Notes: a model not told the origin generated them from the letters alone. Shown: positions 19,445 through 28,643, numbered from the stretch's first letter. The stretch is DNA of 64,000 nucleotides from JAKFDK01 sp036676195 (GCA_036676195.1 JAKFDK010000063.1:33042-97041), one strand, 5' to 3'. Numbers and translations are program-made.

Positions 19445-20821
19445 ATGCTTTTGGCTGCTTTATTATTGGTCGGCTTGAATGCCTTCTTTGTAGCGGCTGA
19501 ATTTGCCCTGGTCCGGGTGCGGGCTACCCGCATTGAACAACTGGCGGCAGAGGGCAGTGCGCGGGCCAAACTGGTCAAGCGCGTGCTGGTAGATCTGGAC
19601 GGGCACCTTTCTGCAGTCCAGTTTGGCATCACGCTGGCTTCACTGGCTTTGGGCTGGATCGGTGAGCCGGCACTGGCCCATCTGATCGAGGGTCCCTTCG
19701 GGTTCCTGGCGCAGTGGGTTCCCTTCCTGAACACGCCGGCTGCCGTACACACGGCGTCGTCGGTCATCGCGTTTTCAATTATTACCTTCCTGCACATTGT
19801 GCTGGGCGAACTGGCCCCCAAATCCCTGGCGATCCTCCAGGCCGAGCAAATGTCTCTGGTGACTGCCCCGCTGCTGAACTGGTTCTACCGGCTCGGCCGG
19901 CCGGTCATTGACCTGTTCAATGGCATGACGTCCGTGCTGCTGCGCCTGTTCGGCGTCACCCAGCCACAGTTGCATGAACTGGCCCATACAGATGAAGAAT
20001 TACGCATGCTTGTTTCCGCCAGTGCCAAGGGCGGCTACCTGGACGAAACCGAGCGTGAGATGCTGGATAAGGTCTTTGACTTCTCCGAGCGTGTGGCCCG
20101 TGAAATTATGGTCCCCCGCAATGACATGGTCTGCCTGTACGTGGAGGATCCCATTGAGGAGAGCCTGCGGCTGGCCAAGGAAGAGGAGCGCACCCGGTTC
20201 CCCCTGTGCTTTGAGGAAAAGGATAACGTCCTTGGCCTGGTCCATATCAAGGACCTGTTCAAGTACCAGGGCGCCTGCACCGACCTGCGTAAGATCATGC
20301 GGCCGATCATGATGGTGCCGGAGAACATTTCCATTTCCAAACTGCTGAAGGAGTTCCAGCGGCAGCGCACACAAATGGCAATTCTGGTGGACGAATACGG
20401 AGGTACCGCCGGACTGATCACGGTTGAAGACGTTCTGGAGGAACTGGTGGGTGAAATCCAGGACGAGTTTGACGAGATCGAGGAGCCCGATGTGGAGAAG
20501 GTCGCACCCGATGTTTACGAGGTGGACGGCGCCCTGCTCCTCGAGGAAGTGACCGAGGAGTTCGGTCTGCAGTTGGACAGCGAAGCCGACGTGGATACGG
20601 TGGGCGGCTATGTCTTCACGATCCTGGGACGGCAACCGGAGCCGGGCGACCAGGTGGAACTTGGCCCGTACCTGGGCGAAGTGGTCGAGACCGAAGGTTT
20701 CCGCATTACCCGCCTGCGCCTGACCCGGCTACGGGTTGATGCGGACAATACCGGGGACGACAACGATCCGCCGGCACCGGAAGACCGGGCCCTGGCGGCC
20801 GCGCCACCCAAGGAAGCGTAG
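19445..20821 (+). CDS. HlyC/CorC-family membrane protein (DUF21-CBS-CorC)
   Basis: A 458-residue predicted metal-ion transporter or regulator. The N-terminal DUF21 domain has about four membrane segments (NAFFVAAEFALVRVRATRIEQL is the family start). A CBS pair (about 205-335, with REIMVPRNDM) and a C-terminal CorC/HlyC domain (about 350-430) follow. The ATG at 19445 has only weak upstream complementarity. A strong AAGGAGGAG at 19392-19400 instead points to residue-12-upstream codon ATC at 19409, which would add a short Ser/Asp-rich N-terminus as in homologues. A non-standard ATC start is therefore likely. A terminator follows the gene. Confidence 0.9.
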   Translation: MLLAALLLVGLNAFFVAAEFALVRVRATRIEQLAAEGSARAKLVKRVLVDLDGHLSAVQFGITLASLALGWIGEPALAHLIEGPFGFLAQWVPFLNTPAAVHTASSVIAFSIITFLHIVLGELAPKSLAILQAEQMSLVTAPLLNWFYRLGRPVIDLFNGMTSVLLRLFGVTQPQLHELAHTDEELRMLVSASAKGGYLDETEREMLDKVFDFSERVAREIMVPRNDMVCLYVEDPIEESLRLAKEEERTRFPLCFEEKDNVLGLVHIKDLFKYQGACTDLRKIMRPIMMVPENISISKLLKEFQRQRTQMAILVDEYGGTAGLITVEDVLEELVGEIQDEFDEIEEPDVEKVAPDVYEVDGALLLEEVTEEFGLQLDSEADVDTVGGYVFTILGRQPEPGDQVELGPYLGEVVETEGFRITRLRLTRLRVDADNTGDDNDPPAPEDRALAAAPPKEA

Positions 20822-20849
20822 CCGGAAGGTTGATCACGATATGGACACC

Positions 20850-20881
20850 GGGAGCGAGCCTCAGGCCCGCTCCCTTTTTTT
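20850..20881 (+). terminator. Terminator of the CorC-type gene
   Basis: Stem GGGAGCGAGCC / GGCCCGCTCCC (one mismatch), loop TCA, then seven T residues. Confidence 0.85.
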
Positions 20882-20996
20882 CGCCTGCTTGTAAACCCCA
20901 TATCCTGGGGAAAGTTCGGCCCAATGTCAGGGAACTTGCCGATGATCTGACTCGTCGAAGGTGCGATACAGTCAGAACGAAGCGGGGGAATACGAC

Positions 20997-23321
20997 GTGG
21001 AGACAAGGTTGAGGCGGCGTCTGCAGGCGGTTACCGCGGCCCTGGTGTTGGTGGCCGGTACGCCGGCGGGGGCCCTGGCCGGGATGTCCGCCGGTAACGC
21101 CGGCGTGTTGCCGCCGGCGCCGGTGAAAGCATCGGCTCCGGTGGTGGAGGCGACGGATACCCAGGAGGTGAAGTTTACCCGGGACGAGGCCATTGCCCTG
21201 GCCCGGCAGACCTTTGGCATTCCCGAGGGCCTTGAAGGGCCGACGGTAAGCCTGAACCAATCGACCCAGCCCGGTGCCCGCAGCACCTGGAGCCTGTTCT
21301 GGCGCACGCCGGATCAGAAGTTACCCTATGTCAGCTATAACGTTCAGGTGGATGCCGTAACCGGCGAGATTCTGTCGTATACCATTGGCCGCAAGGACAC
21401 GGCAGCGGCCGACCTGAAGTATACCCGGAGCGAGGCCCAGGCCCTGGCGGCCGAGTGGGTGAAAAAGCTGTTGCCCCGGTACCAGCCCCTGGTCAGGCTG
21501 AAGGAGCAGAATCAGCCTGAGTTCTGGTACGGGGGGAATACCACCACGCACTCCTTTCAGTGGGAGCGCCTGGAGGGTGAGGTTGCTGTCAACGGCAACG
21601 GAATTCACGTCACCATTGATGCCCGGACCGGTGAACTGTCCAACTTCAATTTGAACTGGGACAGCGAACTCAAATTCCAGACGCCGGCGCGGTCGGTGGA
21701 GGAGTTGCGCAAGGCACAGGCAGAGGCGGAAAAGGCCCTGCGGGCCGGCGCTGCTCTTGAGCTGGGATATGTCCGCTTGTATAAGCCGGCTGTGGATAAG
21801 CCGGAGTGGGCCCTGGTGTATCAGCCGTACAGCGGCCCCAGCCTGGTGGTAGACGCCGGCACGCTGGAGCTGTTGGACCCGTGGGGCCGTAAGCACGATC
21901 CCGGCAGTGCCGGAGTGCCAACCCCCCTGCCAGCGCCGCCACAGCCCTACCAGAAGCCGGCGCAGCCCCTGACCCGGGAGCAGGCACTGGCAGTGGCTCA
22001 GGCCGCCGTAGGGCGGACTGATCCGCCCACAGACAGCAGCTATCGCGAAGTCACTGAACCGGTGGCCGGCCAAACCTGGGATTTTAACTGGTCACAGGAA
22101 GCCGGGGGTGTGAACGCCTCGGTGGATGCCGTCCGCGCGGTTGTGACACAGATGAGTGCATGGAAAATGGATGAAAAGATGTCGGAGCGGAAAGACCCGC
22201 CGCCGGTGTCAGAGGAGGCGGCCCGCAAGATCGCCCAGGAGTTTCTGCTCACCCACCGGCCTGACCTGGCGCCCAACCTGCTCAGCATGCCGCGGGTGGA
22301 CTACTGGCCCAGGTTCGAGGAAAAAGAACCGCCGCGGGTCAACTGGGACTTCCAGTTCCGGGTGATGCACGAAGGGATCCCGTTCCTGGATAATCAGGTG
22401 CAAGTGGCGGTGGATGCCCACACTGGCGAGATCCGGAACATGTGGACCGGCGATCTGGACCGGGAGCAGACGGTGCGCGACCTGCCGGCAGCCAGTGGGG
22501 CAGTTGCCCCTGAGGCCGCGTTGGATGCACTGCGGCAATACCAGGGATTGCAACTGGTCTGGCAGATGGTTAGCACAGAGCCGTCCAGGTTGAAAATGGC
22601 TGTTGCGGGCCCGGTGGAAGCCAGACTGGTATGGGTACCGGCTGCCGCTAATGGGGATGCCCGGGTGGAGGCACTCACCGGCCGCATCATCGATGGCCAG
22701 GGGCGCGACCTGGTGGAGCTGTCCCGCAAGCCCGCTGATATTGACGGTCACTGGGCCCAAAAGGAGATTGAACTGCTGCTGACTAGGGGCGTGCTGGAGA
22801 CCAAAGAAGGCAAGGTGGCGCCCGAAGCCCGGGTAACTGCCGCCGAGGCGGCTCGCTGGCTGGTTCTGGCCAGGGGCATGCGCCCCTACATGGCCTTCGA
22901 TTTTGCTGCTTCCTTCGGCGCCGGCCACCGCTCCGCCGCTGAGAATCTGGCCAAGTCAAAGGAAGTGGCCTACTTTGGCGCTGCGTTCCAGGCCGGCATC
23001 CTTACCCCTGCTGACCTGCCGGAGGGCGATCCCAACGCCCCGGTGAGCCGGGAGCAGTTCAGCCTGTGGGCTGTCCGGGGCATGGGCTACGGCGCCATCG
23101 CCAAGATGGAAGTCCAGATTCCCCTTTCCTTCCAGGATGCCGATCAGGTGACGGCAGAGTACCGCAATGCGGTGGCGTTACTGGCTGGGCTGAAGGTGAT
23201 TCAGGGCGGCGGCGGGCAGATGCGGCCTCAGGACGTGATTACACGGGCGGAGGCGGCTAAAATTCTGTATGCGGTGGCTACTGAAAGAAACGAAGGATAT
23301 CCGGGCGCCTGGTATAAGTAG
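20997..23321 (+). CDS. YcdB/YcdC (PepSY-like) surface protein with S-layer homology domains
   Basis: A 774-residue exported protein. The start is set at GTG 20997, seven bases after CGGGGGAA, because it gives a clean signal peptide: METRLRRR, then a hydrophobic stretch ending near GALAGMSAG. Three to four YcdB/YcdC repeats follow, each with an EA..LA....P helix and WxFxW...G......VDA.TGE strands (about 55-560). The C-terminus (about 590-770) has S-layer homology repeats starting ADIDGHWAQKEIELLLTRGVL and ending near ITRAEAAKILYAV. SLH repeats bind secondary cell-wall polymer, so the protein should sit on the cell surface. The role of YcdB repeats is poorly known; a protease-inhibitor or chaperone-like function is suggested for PepSY relatives. 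Confidence 0.88.
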   Translation: METRLRRRLQAVTAALVLVAGTPAGALAGMSAGNAGVLPPAPVKASAPVVEATDTQEVKFTRDEAIALARQTFGIPEGLEGPTVSLNQSTQPGARSTWSLFWRTPDQKLPYVSYNVQVDAVTGEILSYTIGRKDTAAADLKYTRSEAQALAAEWVKKLLPRYQPLVRLKEQNQPEFWYGGNTTTHSFQWERLEGEVAVNGNGIHVTIDARTGELSNFNLNWDSELKFQTPARSVEELRKAQAEAEKALRAGAALELGYVRLYKPAVDKPEWALVYQPYSGPSLVVDAGTLELLDPWGRKHDPGSAGVPTPLPAPPQPYQKPAQPLTREQALAVAQAAVGRTDPPTDSSYREVTEPVAGQTWDFNWSQEAGGVNASVDAVRAVVTQMSAWKMDEKMSERKDPPPVSEEAARKIAQEFLLTHRPDLAPNLLSMPRVDYWPRFEEKEPPRVNWDFQFRVMHEGIPFLDNQVQVAVDAHTGEIRNMWTGDLDREQTVRDLPAASGAVAPEAALDALRQYQGLQLVWQMVSTEPSRLKMAVAGPVEARLVWVPAAANGDARVEALTGRIIDGQGRDLVELSRKPADIDGHWAQKEIELLLTRGVLETKEGKVAPEARVTAAEAARWLVLARGMRPYMAFDFAASFGAGHRSAAENLAKSKEVAYFGAAFQAGILTPADLPEGDPNAPVSREQFSLWAVRGMGYGAIAKMEVQIPLSFQDADQVTAEYRNAVALLAGLKVIQGGGGQMRPQDVITRAEAAKILYAVATERNEGYPGAWYK

Positions 23322-23326
23322 GAAAA

Positions 23327-23362
23327 CCCCGCCTCCAGTTGTTGGAGGCGGGGGTCCTTTTT
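23327..23362 (+). terminator. Terminator of the YcdB/SLH gene
   Basis: 11-bp perfect stem CCCCGCCTCCA / TGGAGGCGGGG, 5-base loop, then GTCCTTTTT. Confidence 0.85.
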
Positions 23363-23384
23363 CTCCCCAAGTCGCATCGTATGA

Positions 23385-23413
23385 TTGATGGCGAAAATGA
23401 ACTTTGTTACAAT
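23385..23413 (+). promoter_or_regulatory. Sigma-A promoter of sucCD
   Basis: TTGATG (23385-23390), 17-base spacer, TACAAT (23408-23413), about 50 bases before the sucC start. Confidence 0.65.
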
Positions 23414-23465
23414 CGGTAAGGATACGCACCTGGAATTACGTTCCGTCATTGTTGGAGGTGGGCGA

Positions 23466-24584
23466 GTGAAGCTCTACGAATATCTGGCCAAGTCTTTTCT
23501 GGCCGAAGCCGGCGTGCCCATTCCCAAGGGCAAGCTGGCGGTGACTTCCGATGAGGCTGCAGCGGCTTGCGCTGAAATCGGCCCCTGCGCTATTAAGGCC
23601 CAGGTGTTGGTCGGAGGCCGTGGCAAGGCGGGCGGCATCAAGTTGGCCAACACCCCGGAGGAAGCTCAGACCCGGGCGTCGGAAATCCTCGGTATGGACC
23701 TGAAGGGCTACATTGTGGACAAGGTCTGGGTTGAGCAGCAGCTCAAGATCGACCGCGAGCTGTATGTTTCCATCACGGTCGACGGCCAGACGAAGCTGCC
23801 CCTGGTAATTGCCTCGGCCCACGGTGGCGTCAACATCGAAGAGGTTGAAGAAAAGTACATCATCAAGAAAAACATTGACATCACCACCGGCTTGCTGCCC
23901 TTCCACGGTCGGGAAATCGCCCGGCAGATGGGCCTGACCGGCGATCTGGCCAAGCAGTTTGCCGGCATCCTGGCCAACATGTACAAGGCCTTCCGCAAGT
24001 TCGACGCCGAACTGGTGGAAATCAACCCGCTGGCCGTGGTGGGCGACAAGATTGTGGCCGCCGACAGCCGCCTGAACGTGGAAGATGACGCCCTTTTCCG
24101 GCACAAGGACCTGCCGGTGGTCGAGGAAGGCACGCCGCTGGAACTGAAGGTGCGCGCCACCGGTCTGGCCTTTGTGCAGCTCGACGGCGACATCGCCATT
24201 ATGGCCAACGGCGCCGGCATGGCCATGGGCACGCTCGACGCCCTCAGCCATTATGGCGGGCGTCCGGCCAACTTCCTGGATGCCGGCGGTGGCGCCAGCA
24301 TGGAACCGACGGCCCAGGCCATTCGCTTCCTGCTGGAGACCAACCCCAAGGCGATCCTGATCAACATCTTCGGCGGCATCACCCGCTGCGATGAAGTGGC
24401 CAAGGCGATTCTGGCCGTCAAGCAGTCGGAGGCTGGCATTCCTGTGCCGCTGGTGGTGCGCCTGGTGGGCACGAACGACGAGGCCGGCCGCAAGCTTCTG
24501 GCCGACGCCGGCATCACCGCGTATACCGATATGGGCGAGGCCGCACGCGTGACCGTGACCCTGGCCTACGGGAAGGGGGCTTAA
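23466..24584 (+). CDS. sucC: Succinyl-CoA ligase (ADP-forming), beta subunit
   Basis: Beta subunit of the TCA enzyme that makes ATP (or GTP) from succinyl-CoA. The start is GTG 23466 after a GGAGGTG site; homologues begin MKLYEYLAK. The 372 residues contain an ATP-grasp domain (about 1-235: IKAQVLVGGRGKAGGIK, VEINPLAVV) and a ligase-CoA domain with NGAGMAMGTLDAL, LDAGGGA and the loop INIFGGITRCDEVA. It is co-transcribed with sucD, four bases downstream. The open frame upstream of 23466 contains the promoter and is not coding. Confidence 0.95.
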   Translation: MKLYEYLAKSFLAEAGVPIPKGKLAVTSDEAAAACAEIGPCAIKAQVLVGGRGKAGGIKLANTPEEAQTRASEILGMDLKGYIVDKVWVEQQLKIDRELYVSITVDGQTKLPLVIASAHGGVNIEEVEEKYIIKKNIDITTGLLPFHGREIARQMGLTGDLAKQFAGILANMYKAFRKFDAELVEINPLAVVGDKIVAADSRLNVEDDALFRHKDLPVVEEGTPLELKVRATGLAFVQLDGDIAIMANGAGMAMGTLDALSHYGGRPANFLDAGGGASMEPTAQAIRFLLETNPKAILINIFGGITRCDEVAKAILAVKQSEAGIPVPLVVRLVGTNDEAGRKLLADAGITAYTDMGEAARVTVTLAYGKGA

Positions 24585-24588
24585 GAGC

Positions 24589-25455
24589 ATGGCTGTCATT
24601 ATTAACGAAAATACCCGCGTGGTGGTGCAGGGCGTTACCGGTAACCAGGGCGCCTTCCACACCAGCCAGATGCTCGCCTTTGGTGCCAAGGTCGTGGCGG
24701 GCACCAACTTCGACAAGGCCGGGCAGGAGATCCACGGCGTGCCCGTTGTAGCCACCGTGCACGAGGCCGTTGAGAAGTACGGCGCCAATGCTTCGATCGT
24801 GTTCGTACCCGAGCGGTTCGCCAAGGATGCGGCCATGGAAGCCATCGATGCCGGCATCAAGGTGCTGGTGATGATTCCGGAGCATATCCCGGCCCAGGAC
24901 TCCATGGAGATTCAGGCCGCGGCCAACAAGAACGGCGTGACCGTGATCGGCCCCAACACCTTCGGCATTGTTTCCCCTGGCAAGTGCAAGATGGGTATCA
25001 TGCCGAACCATATTTATAAGCCCGGTCCGGTGGGCGTGGTCGCCCGCTCCGGCACCCTGTCCTATGAGATCGCCTATGCCCTCACCAACGCTGACCTGGG
25101 CCAGACCACGGTCATCGGTATGGGTGGCGACCGGGTGATCGGGACCAACTTCGTGGATGCCCTGCAGCTGTTCGAGGCCGACCCGGAGACCACGGTGGTC
25201 GTCATGGTCGGGGAGATCGGCGGCATTCAGGAAGAGGTAGCCGCAGAGTACATCAAGACCATGAGCAAGCCGGTTGTGGCCTTCCTCGCCGGTAAGGCCG
25301 CCCCCAAGGGCAAGCGCATGGGCCATGCCGGTGCCATTATCGAAGGCAACCGGGGCACCTTTGAGTCCAAGGTGGAAGCTCTCGAGGCGGCCGGCGCTTC
25401 TGTAGCTTCGCTGCCCTGGGAGGTCCCGCAGCTGGTGAAGCAGCGCCTCGGCTAA
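24589..25455 (+). CDS. sucD: Succinyl-CoA ligase (ADP-forming), alpha subunit
   Basis: The 288-residue alpha subunit carries the CoA-binding Rossmann domain (VVVQGVTGNQGAFHTSQM, about 10-30) and the phospho-histidine loop near residue 245 (GKRMGHAGAIIEGN, catalytic His). It completes the succinyl-CoA ligase with SucC. The ATG has AAGGGGG upstream inside the end of sucC. A terminator follows 40 bases after the stop. Confidence 0.95.
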   Translation: MAVIINENTRVVVQGVTGNQGAFHTSQMLAFGAKVVAGTNFDKAGQEIHGVPVVATVHEAVEKYGANASIVFVPERFAKDAAMEAIDAGIKVLVMIPEHIPAQDSMEIQAAANKNGVTVIGPNTFGIVSPGKCKMGIMPNHIYKPGPVGVVARSGTLSYEIAYALTNADLGQTTVIGMGGDRVIGTNFVDALQLFEADPETTVVVMVGEIGGIQEEVAAEYIKTMSKPVVAFLAGKAAPKGKRMGHAGAIIEGNRGTFESKVEALEAAGASVASLPWEVPQLVKQRLG

Positions 25456-25494
25456 GCTGTCGGGTGATGCCCCCAGCCCGGATCCTGCAGAGAT

Positions 25495-25523
25495 AAAGCC
25501 GTGGGGGCATTCCCCACGGCTTT
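25495..25523. terminator. Bidirectional terminator between sucD and a convergent gene
   Basis: 12-bp perfect stem AAAGCCGTGGGG / CCCCACGGCTTT (25495-25506 and 25512-25523), loop GCATT. TTTCTT follows on the plus strand and TTTATC on the minus strand. Confidence 0.85.
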
Positions 25524-25524
25524 C

Positions 25525-26502
25525 TTAACACCTGCCTGCCGCCATCGCCGCCCGCAGCAGCTCAATCCGGAAGGTCCAGTCGGCCCGCCGCCGTGACTGG
25601 CTCCGCCAGTCCGGCTCCAGGGCGCCATGGGTGTGACTGCAAAAGTGCGGGTACTTGCCATCCAACTGGGCGTGGCCGTCCCGGTCGACCTGGGCCAGGA
25701 ACCAGCGGGCCTTGACCAGCAAATCGGAACTCACCTGCAGCCACCCAGCTCTGGCAGCCAGGGTCAAACCCTCGAGGCGCAGCCAGTGGTTGGGAGCGAG
25801 CAAGATCGCATGCACAGCGGTGGGCGGGACCCACAGGCGATTATTGACTTCGATGCGTAACCCCGGCGGTGGCGGTTGCGCCAGTACCAGTTCCACGGCC
25901 GACAGCACCCTTTCCTTTACGGCGGGGGGGGCACAGGCGAGCAGCCGCAGGTGGTATACGGTCGGCCAGACAACGGCATGCGAAAGCACTGCGTAGCGCC
26001 CGCGGTGGTGCCAGAGCGGGCGGCCGTGCGCCCAGGCGTGGAACGTGGCCACGAGTCCTTCCGCCACGGTGGCGGCATAGTTCCGAATGTGCAGGTCATT
26101 CGCCCGTCCGGCCTCGGCCAGCAGGGCGGCACGCAGGTCTGAGCCAGCCACCGCGGCCGTCGGGTCCAGGGTCGCTACCGGTTCATCGAGGGGACGCCCC
26201 AGCAGGTGCGGACTGCGCAGGGCCAGATCCACAGCGGGATCGGTGGCATCCCAGCCCAGGTCCAGCAGGCGGCGCAGGCAGGCTTCCGTGCACAGGTAAG
26301 GGCGGGTGATGGCCGCGGTGTGTAATCGCCCGCCCCAGGTTCCGTCGGCATCCTGGCGGGTAACGATGCCCAGGGCGTTTGGCCAGGCCCGCACGGCGGC
26401 GTGCAATTCGGCGTCCGGGCGTTCGCCCAGCAGGTCTCGGACTGTGCGATAGCGAATGGGCGGGCAGGCATGTTTTTTGAGCCAGGCCAGAGCAGTCGAC
26501 AT
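25525..26502 (-). CDS. Prenyltransferase/squalene-cyclase-like alpha-toroid protein
   Basis: A 325-residue soluble protein, not firmly assigned. The N-terminal half contains DADGTWGGRLHTAAITRPYLCTEACLRRLLDLG, which resembles the QW-type repeats of squalene-hopene cyclase and prenyltransferase beta folds, and hydrophobic helix pairs continue throughout. The C-terminus has WTFRIELLRAA. The catalytic DxDD of true cyclases is not seen. It stands alone, convergent to sucCD, with an ATG start preceded by GGGAGGTGAC. It may be a non-enzymatic or divergent member of the fold. Confidence 0.6.
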   Translation of the reverse strand: MSTALAWLKKHACPPIRYRTVRDLLGERPDAELHAAVRAWPNALGIVTRQDADGTWGGRLHTAAITRPYLCTEACLRRLLDLGWDATDPAVDLALRSPHLLGRPLDEPVATLDPTAAVAGSDLRAALLAEAGRANDLHIRNYAATVAEGLVATFHAWAHGRPLWHHRGRYAVLSHAVVWPTVYHLRLLACAPPAVKERVLSAVELVLAQPPPPGLRIEVNNRLWVPPTAVHAILLAPNHWLRLEGLTLAARAGWLQVSSDLLVKARWFLAQVDRDGHAQLDGKYPHFCSHTHGALEPDWRSQSRRRADWTFRIELLRAAMAAGRC

Positions 26503-26621
26503 GTCCTGTCACCTCCCCGTATGGCACCTTCGGGGCCACTGCTCATGGTTCCTTCCAGCAGCCTGTACAGGCGTATCCATTTTGACCGCGGCCACCTTTT
26601 TGGAGAAATCGCCAACTCGGC

Positions 26622-26649
26622 GTAACCAAAGCGAAGTTTGCGGCGTTAT
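26622..26649 (+). promoter_or_regulatory. Candidate ECF-sigma autoregulatory promoter
   Basis: GTAACC (26622-26627), 16-base spacer, CGTTAT (26644-26649) resembles the AAC ... CGT pattern of ECF-type promoters, and lies 30 bases before the ECF sigma gene. The match is by eye only. Confidence 0.35.
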
Positions 26650-26678
26650 GGCAGTCGGAACCCCGAGGAGGGAACCAG

Positions 26679-27233
26679 ATGGCCCACCCGGTGCCGGCGG
26701 AGCGGGCCCTGATTGAGCAGGCAAAATCAGACCCGGAAGCCTTCGGCCAGTTGTATGACCTATATTTCCAACGGATTTATAACTATATCTACAGACGTGT
26801 GCACGACCGTGCCACGGCGGAAGATCTGACCGAGGACACGTTCATGAAGGCGCTGGCTGCCATCAAGAACTACCGGGATGAGGGACTGCCGTTTGCGGCC
26901 TGGCTGTTTCGGATTGCCGCCAATCTGGTCACCGATCATTATCGGGGGCAACGGCCGATGACGCCGGTCCACCGCGACCTGCCCCTGGTGGACCCGGGCG
27001 AGGGGCCGGAGGAAGCGGCCCTGCGCACCGATACCCGGGGGGAGGTGGCCCAGGCCTTGCGCCAACTGACCCCGGAGCAGCAGGATGTGGTACTGCTCCG
27101 TTTTGGGCACGGATATCGCCTGAAGGAGATCGCCGATTTGCACGGCAAAAGTGAAGGGGCGATCAAGGCCCTCATGTTCCGGGCCCTGCACAGCCTGCGC
27201 GGTAAACTGCACGAAGGCGGGGTGAGGCCGTGA
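26679..27233 (+). CDS. ECF-family RNA polymerase sigma factor
   Basis: A 184-residue extracytoplasmic-function sigma factor. Region 2 covers about residues 20-90 (FGQLYDLYFQRIYNYIYRRV, then DRATAEDLTEDTFMKAL, with AWLFRIAANLVTDHYR as the -10 recognition helix). Region 4 covers about 125-178 (LTPEQQDVVLLRFGHGYRLKEIADLHGKSEGAIKALMFRALHSLR). The ATG follows GAGGAGGGAAC. Its last codons overlap the next gene, a membrane anti-sigma candidate, by four bases. A possible ECF promoter lies upstream, which suggests autoregulation. Confidence 0.9.
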   Translation: MAHPVPAERALIEQAKSDPEAFGQLYDLYFQRIYNYIYRRVHDRATAEDLTEDTFMKALAAIKNYRDEGLPFAAWLFRIAANLVTDHYRGQRPMTPVHRDLPLVDPGEGPEEAALRTDTRGEVAQALRQLTPEQQDVVLLRFGHGYRLKEIADLHGKSEGAIKALMFRALHSLRGKLHEGGVRP

Positions 27234-28573
27234 AGTGGCCGGACGACATCAAGGAATTGATCCACGGGCAGGCAGCTACTCCGGCTGAAATCGCGGAACT
27301 GGAGGGCGTTGCCGCCGCAGTGGAATTGGAGCTGGCCGCCCCGGTACGTCCTCGCCCCGGCTTCCGGCCGGAGCTGCGCGCCCGGCTGATGGAGCAGGCA
27401 CGCCGGGAATTGGCGGTGCCAGCCCCGGCGGAAGCGGTGGCACCGGCGCCTCCGTCGGCCCTGCCGCCCCGCCGGCTGCATATGGCTCGCCCGGACCGCT
27501 CCTTCCAGTGGATGGCTGGCTGGGGTGTGGCAGTGGCCGCGGCGGCGGTGGCCGTGCTGGTGCTGTGGCCCCGCAGTCAGGCACTCCCGACACCCGCGGT
27601 ACCGGCGCCTGCCCCGGCGCCCGCTCTGGCTCCGGCGCCGGCTGTGGGTGCCACAGCCGTCCACGGGTCTGCCGCACCGGCCGATCTGCCCGCCCGTCCG
27701 CCGCTGTTGCCTTACCGCGGGGCGCCGGACCGGGCGCACTCTGCTTACCTGGTTGAAGGCAAGACCCTGACCCTGCCAGAACCGGTGCTGGAAGTCGCCG
27801 GAGCCGGCGTGCAGGTGCCGCCCGAAGTGTTGGTGCAGACCAGTCCGGCAACGGTCGTCTGGCACCCGACCCGTAGCCTGGCGCTGGCTGCCAGTATGCC
27901 GGTTTATCAGCTTGTCGCTGACCGCGACGAGGCCGGAGCGGCCCGTGCACTGGCGGCGACCCTGGGGCTGCCGGGACCGCAGCCCGGCCAGAATGGCGCG
28001 GCTTATACAGCTTCCGGACCGGCCGGGGTTCTGTCGGTGCGGGCCGGGTGTATCATGGAATACCAGGCGGCTGCAGCGCCGGGCGGAGCGGCTGTGGTCG
28101 AGGCCGAGGCGCTGGCGGCGGCCCGGGACCTGCTCCGTCGCCTGGGTGTGCCCAGCGCCGGGGTACCTGTACGAGTGGTGCGCTCGCCCGCTTCGCACCC
28201 CGGTGTAGACTGGCAGTTTGAGTTCATCCCCCAGGTGAACGGCATTCCCGTGCTGGGCGCACCGGATGTAGTAACGCTGACCCCGGCCGGACGGCCGGTC
28301 TCCGTTCGGGCCACCCTGGCCCTCGCCCAGTTCCTGGACACGGTACCGCTGAAGGATGTGGCCAGGGCAGCGGAATCCCTGACCGGCATGCCAGTGGCGG
28401 GCAACGGCCGGATTACCCTCACCGATGTCGCCCTGGTGTTCGGGCGCCCGCCCGATCCGGAAGCGGACGGCCGGCTGGTGGCGCAGCCGTTCTACGAATT
28501 CACCGGCACCACGGCCGAAGGCTGGCCGTACGTGGGCTATGTGCCGGCGGTGGCCGGCGCCCCTGCGCCCTGA
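27230..28573 (+). CDS. Membrane-anchored anti-sigma factor with large extracellular domain
   Basis: A 447-residue single-pass protein. The GTG start overlaps the sigma stop (GTGA), which is typical of a sigma/anti-sigma pair. The cytosolic part is about residues 1-95; one membrane helix (WMAGWGVAVAAAAVAVLVLW) lies near 100-118. A Pro/Ala repeat linker (PAPAPAPALAPAPA) follows, then an outside domain of about 290 residues. Its end, VDWQFEFIPQVNGIPVLG followed by DVVTLTPAGRPVSV, resembles PepSY/YcdB-type strands like those of the surface protein at 21.0-23.3 kb. A zinc-binding HxxxCxxC motif is absent. The outside domain may sense the envelope signal. Confidence 0.75.
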   Translation: MKWPDDIKELIHGQAATPAEIAELEGVAAAVELELAAPVRPRPGFRPELRARLMEQARRELAVPAPAEAVAPAPPSALPPRRLHMARPDRSFQWMAGWGVAVAAAAVAVLVLWPRSQALPTPAVPAPAPAPALAPAPAVGATAVHGSAAPADLPARPPLLPYRGAPDRAHSAYLVEGKTLTLPEPVLEVAGAGVQVPPEVLVQTSPATVVWHPTRSLALAASMPVYQLVADRDEAGAARALAATLGLPGPQPGQNGAAYTASGPAGVLSVRAGCIMEYQAAAAPGGAAVVEAEALAAARDLLRRLGVPSAGVPVRVVRSPASHPGVDWQFEFIPQVNGIPVLGAPDVVTLTPAGRPVSVRATLALAQFLDTVPLKDVARAAESLTGMPVAGNGRITLTDVALVFGRPPDPEADGRLVAQPFYEFTGTTAEGWPYVGYVPAVAGAPAP

Positions 28574-28602
28574 CGCGGGCGGTGGGGACAGGTGAAAACA
28601 GG

Positions 28603-28643
28603 GGGTCCGGCTGCCCCTGCGGGTAGCCGGACCCTTAGCTTTG
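28603..28643 (+). terminator. Terminator of the sigma/anti-sigma unit
   Basis: 10-bp stem GGGTCCGGCT / AGCCGGACCC (28603-28612 and 28625-28634) with a 12-base loop, then TTAGCTTT. Confidence 0.7.

Noticed and set aside
23436..24905. Long minus-strand frame opposite sucC
   Set aside because: Shadow of a well-supported gene; no domain recognised.
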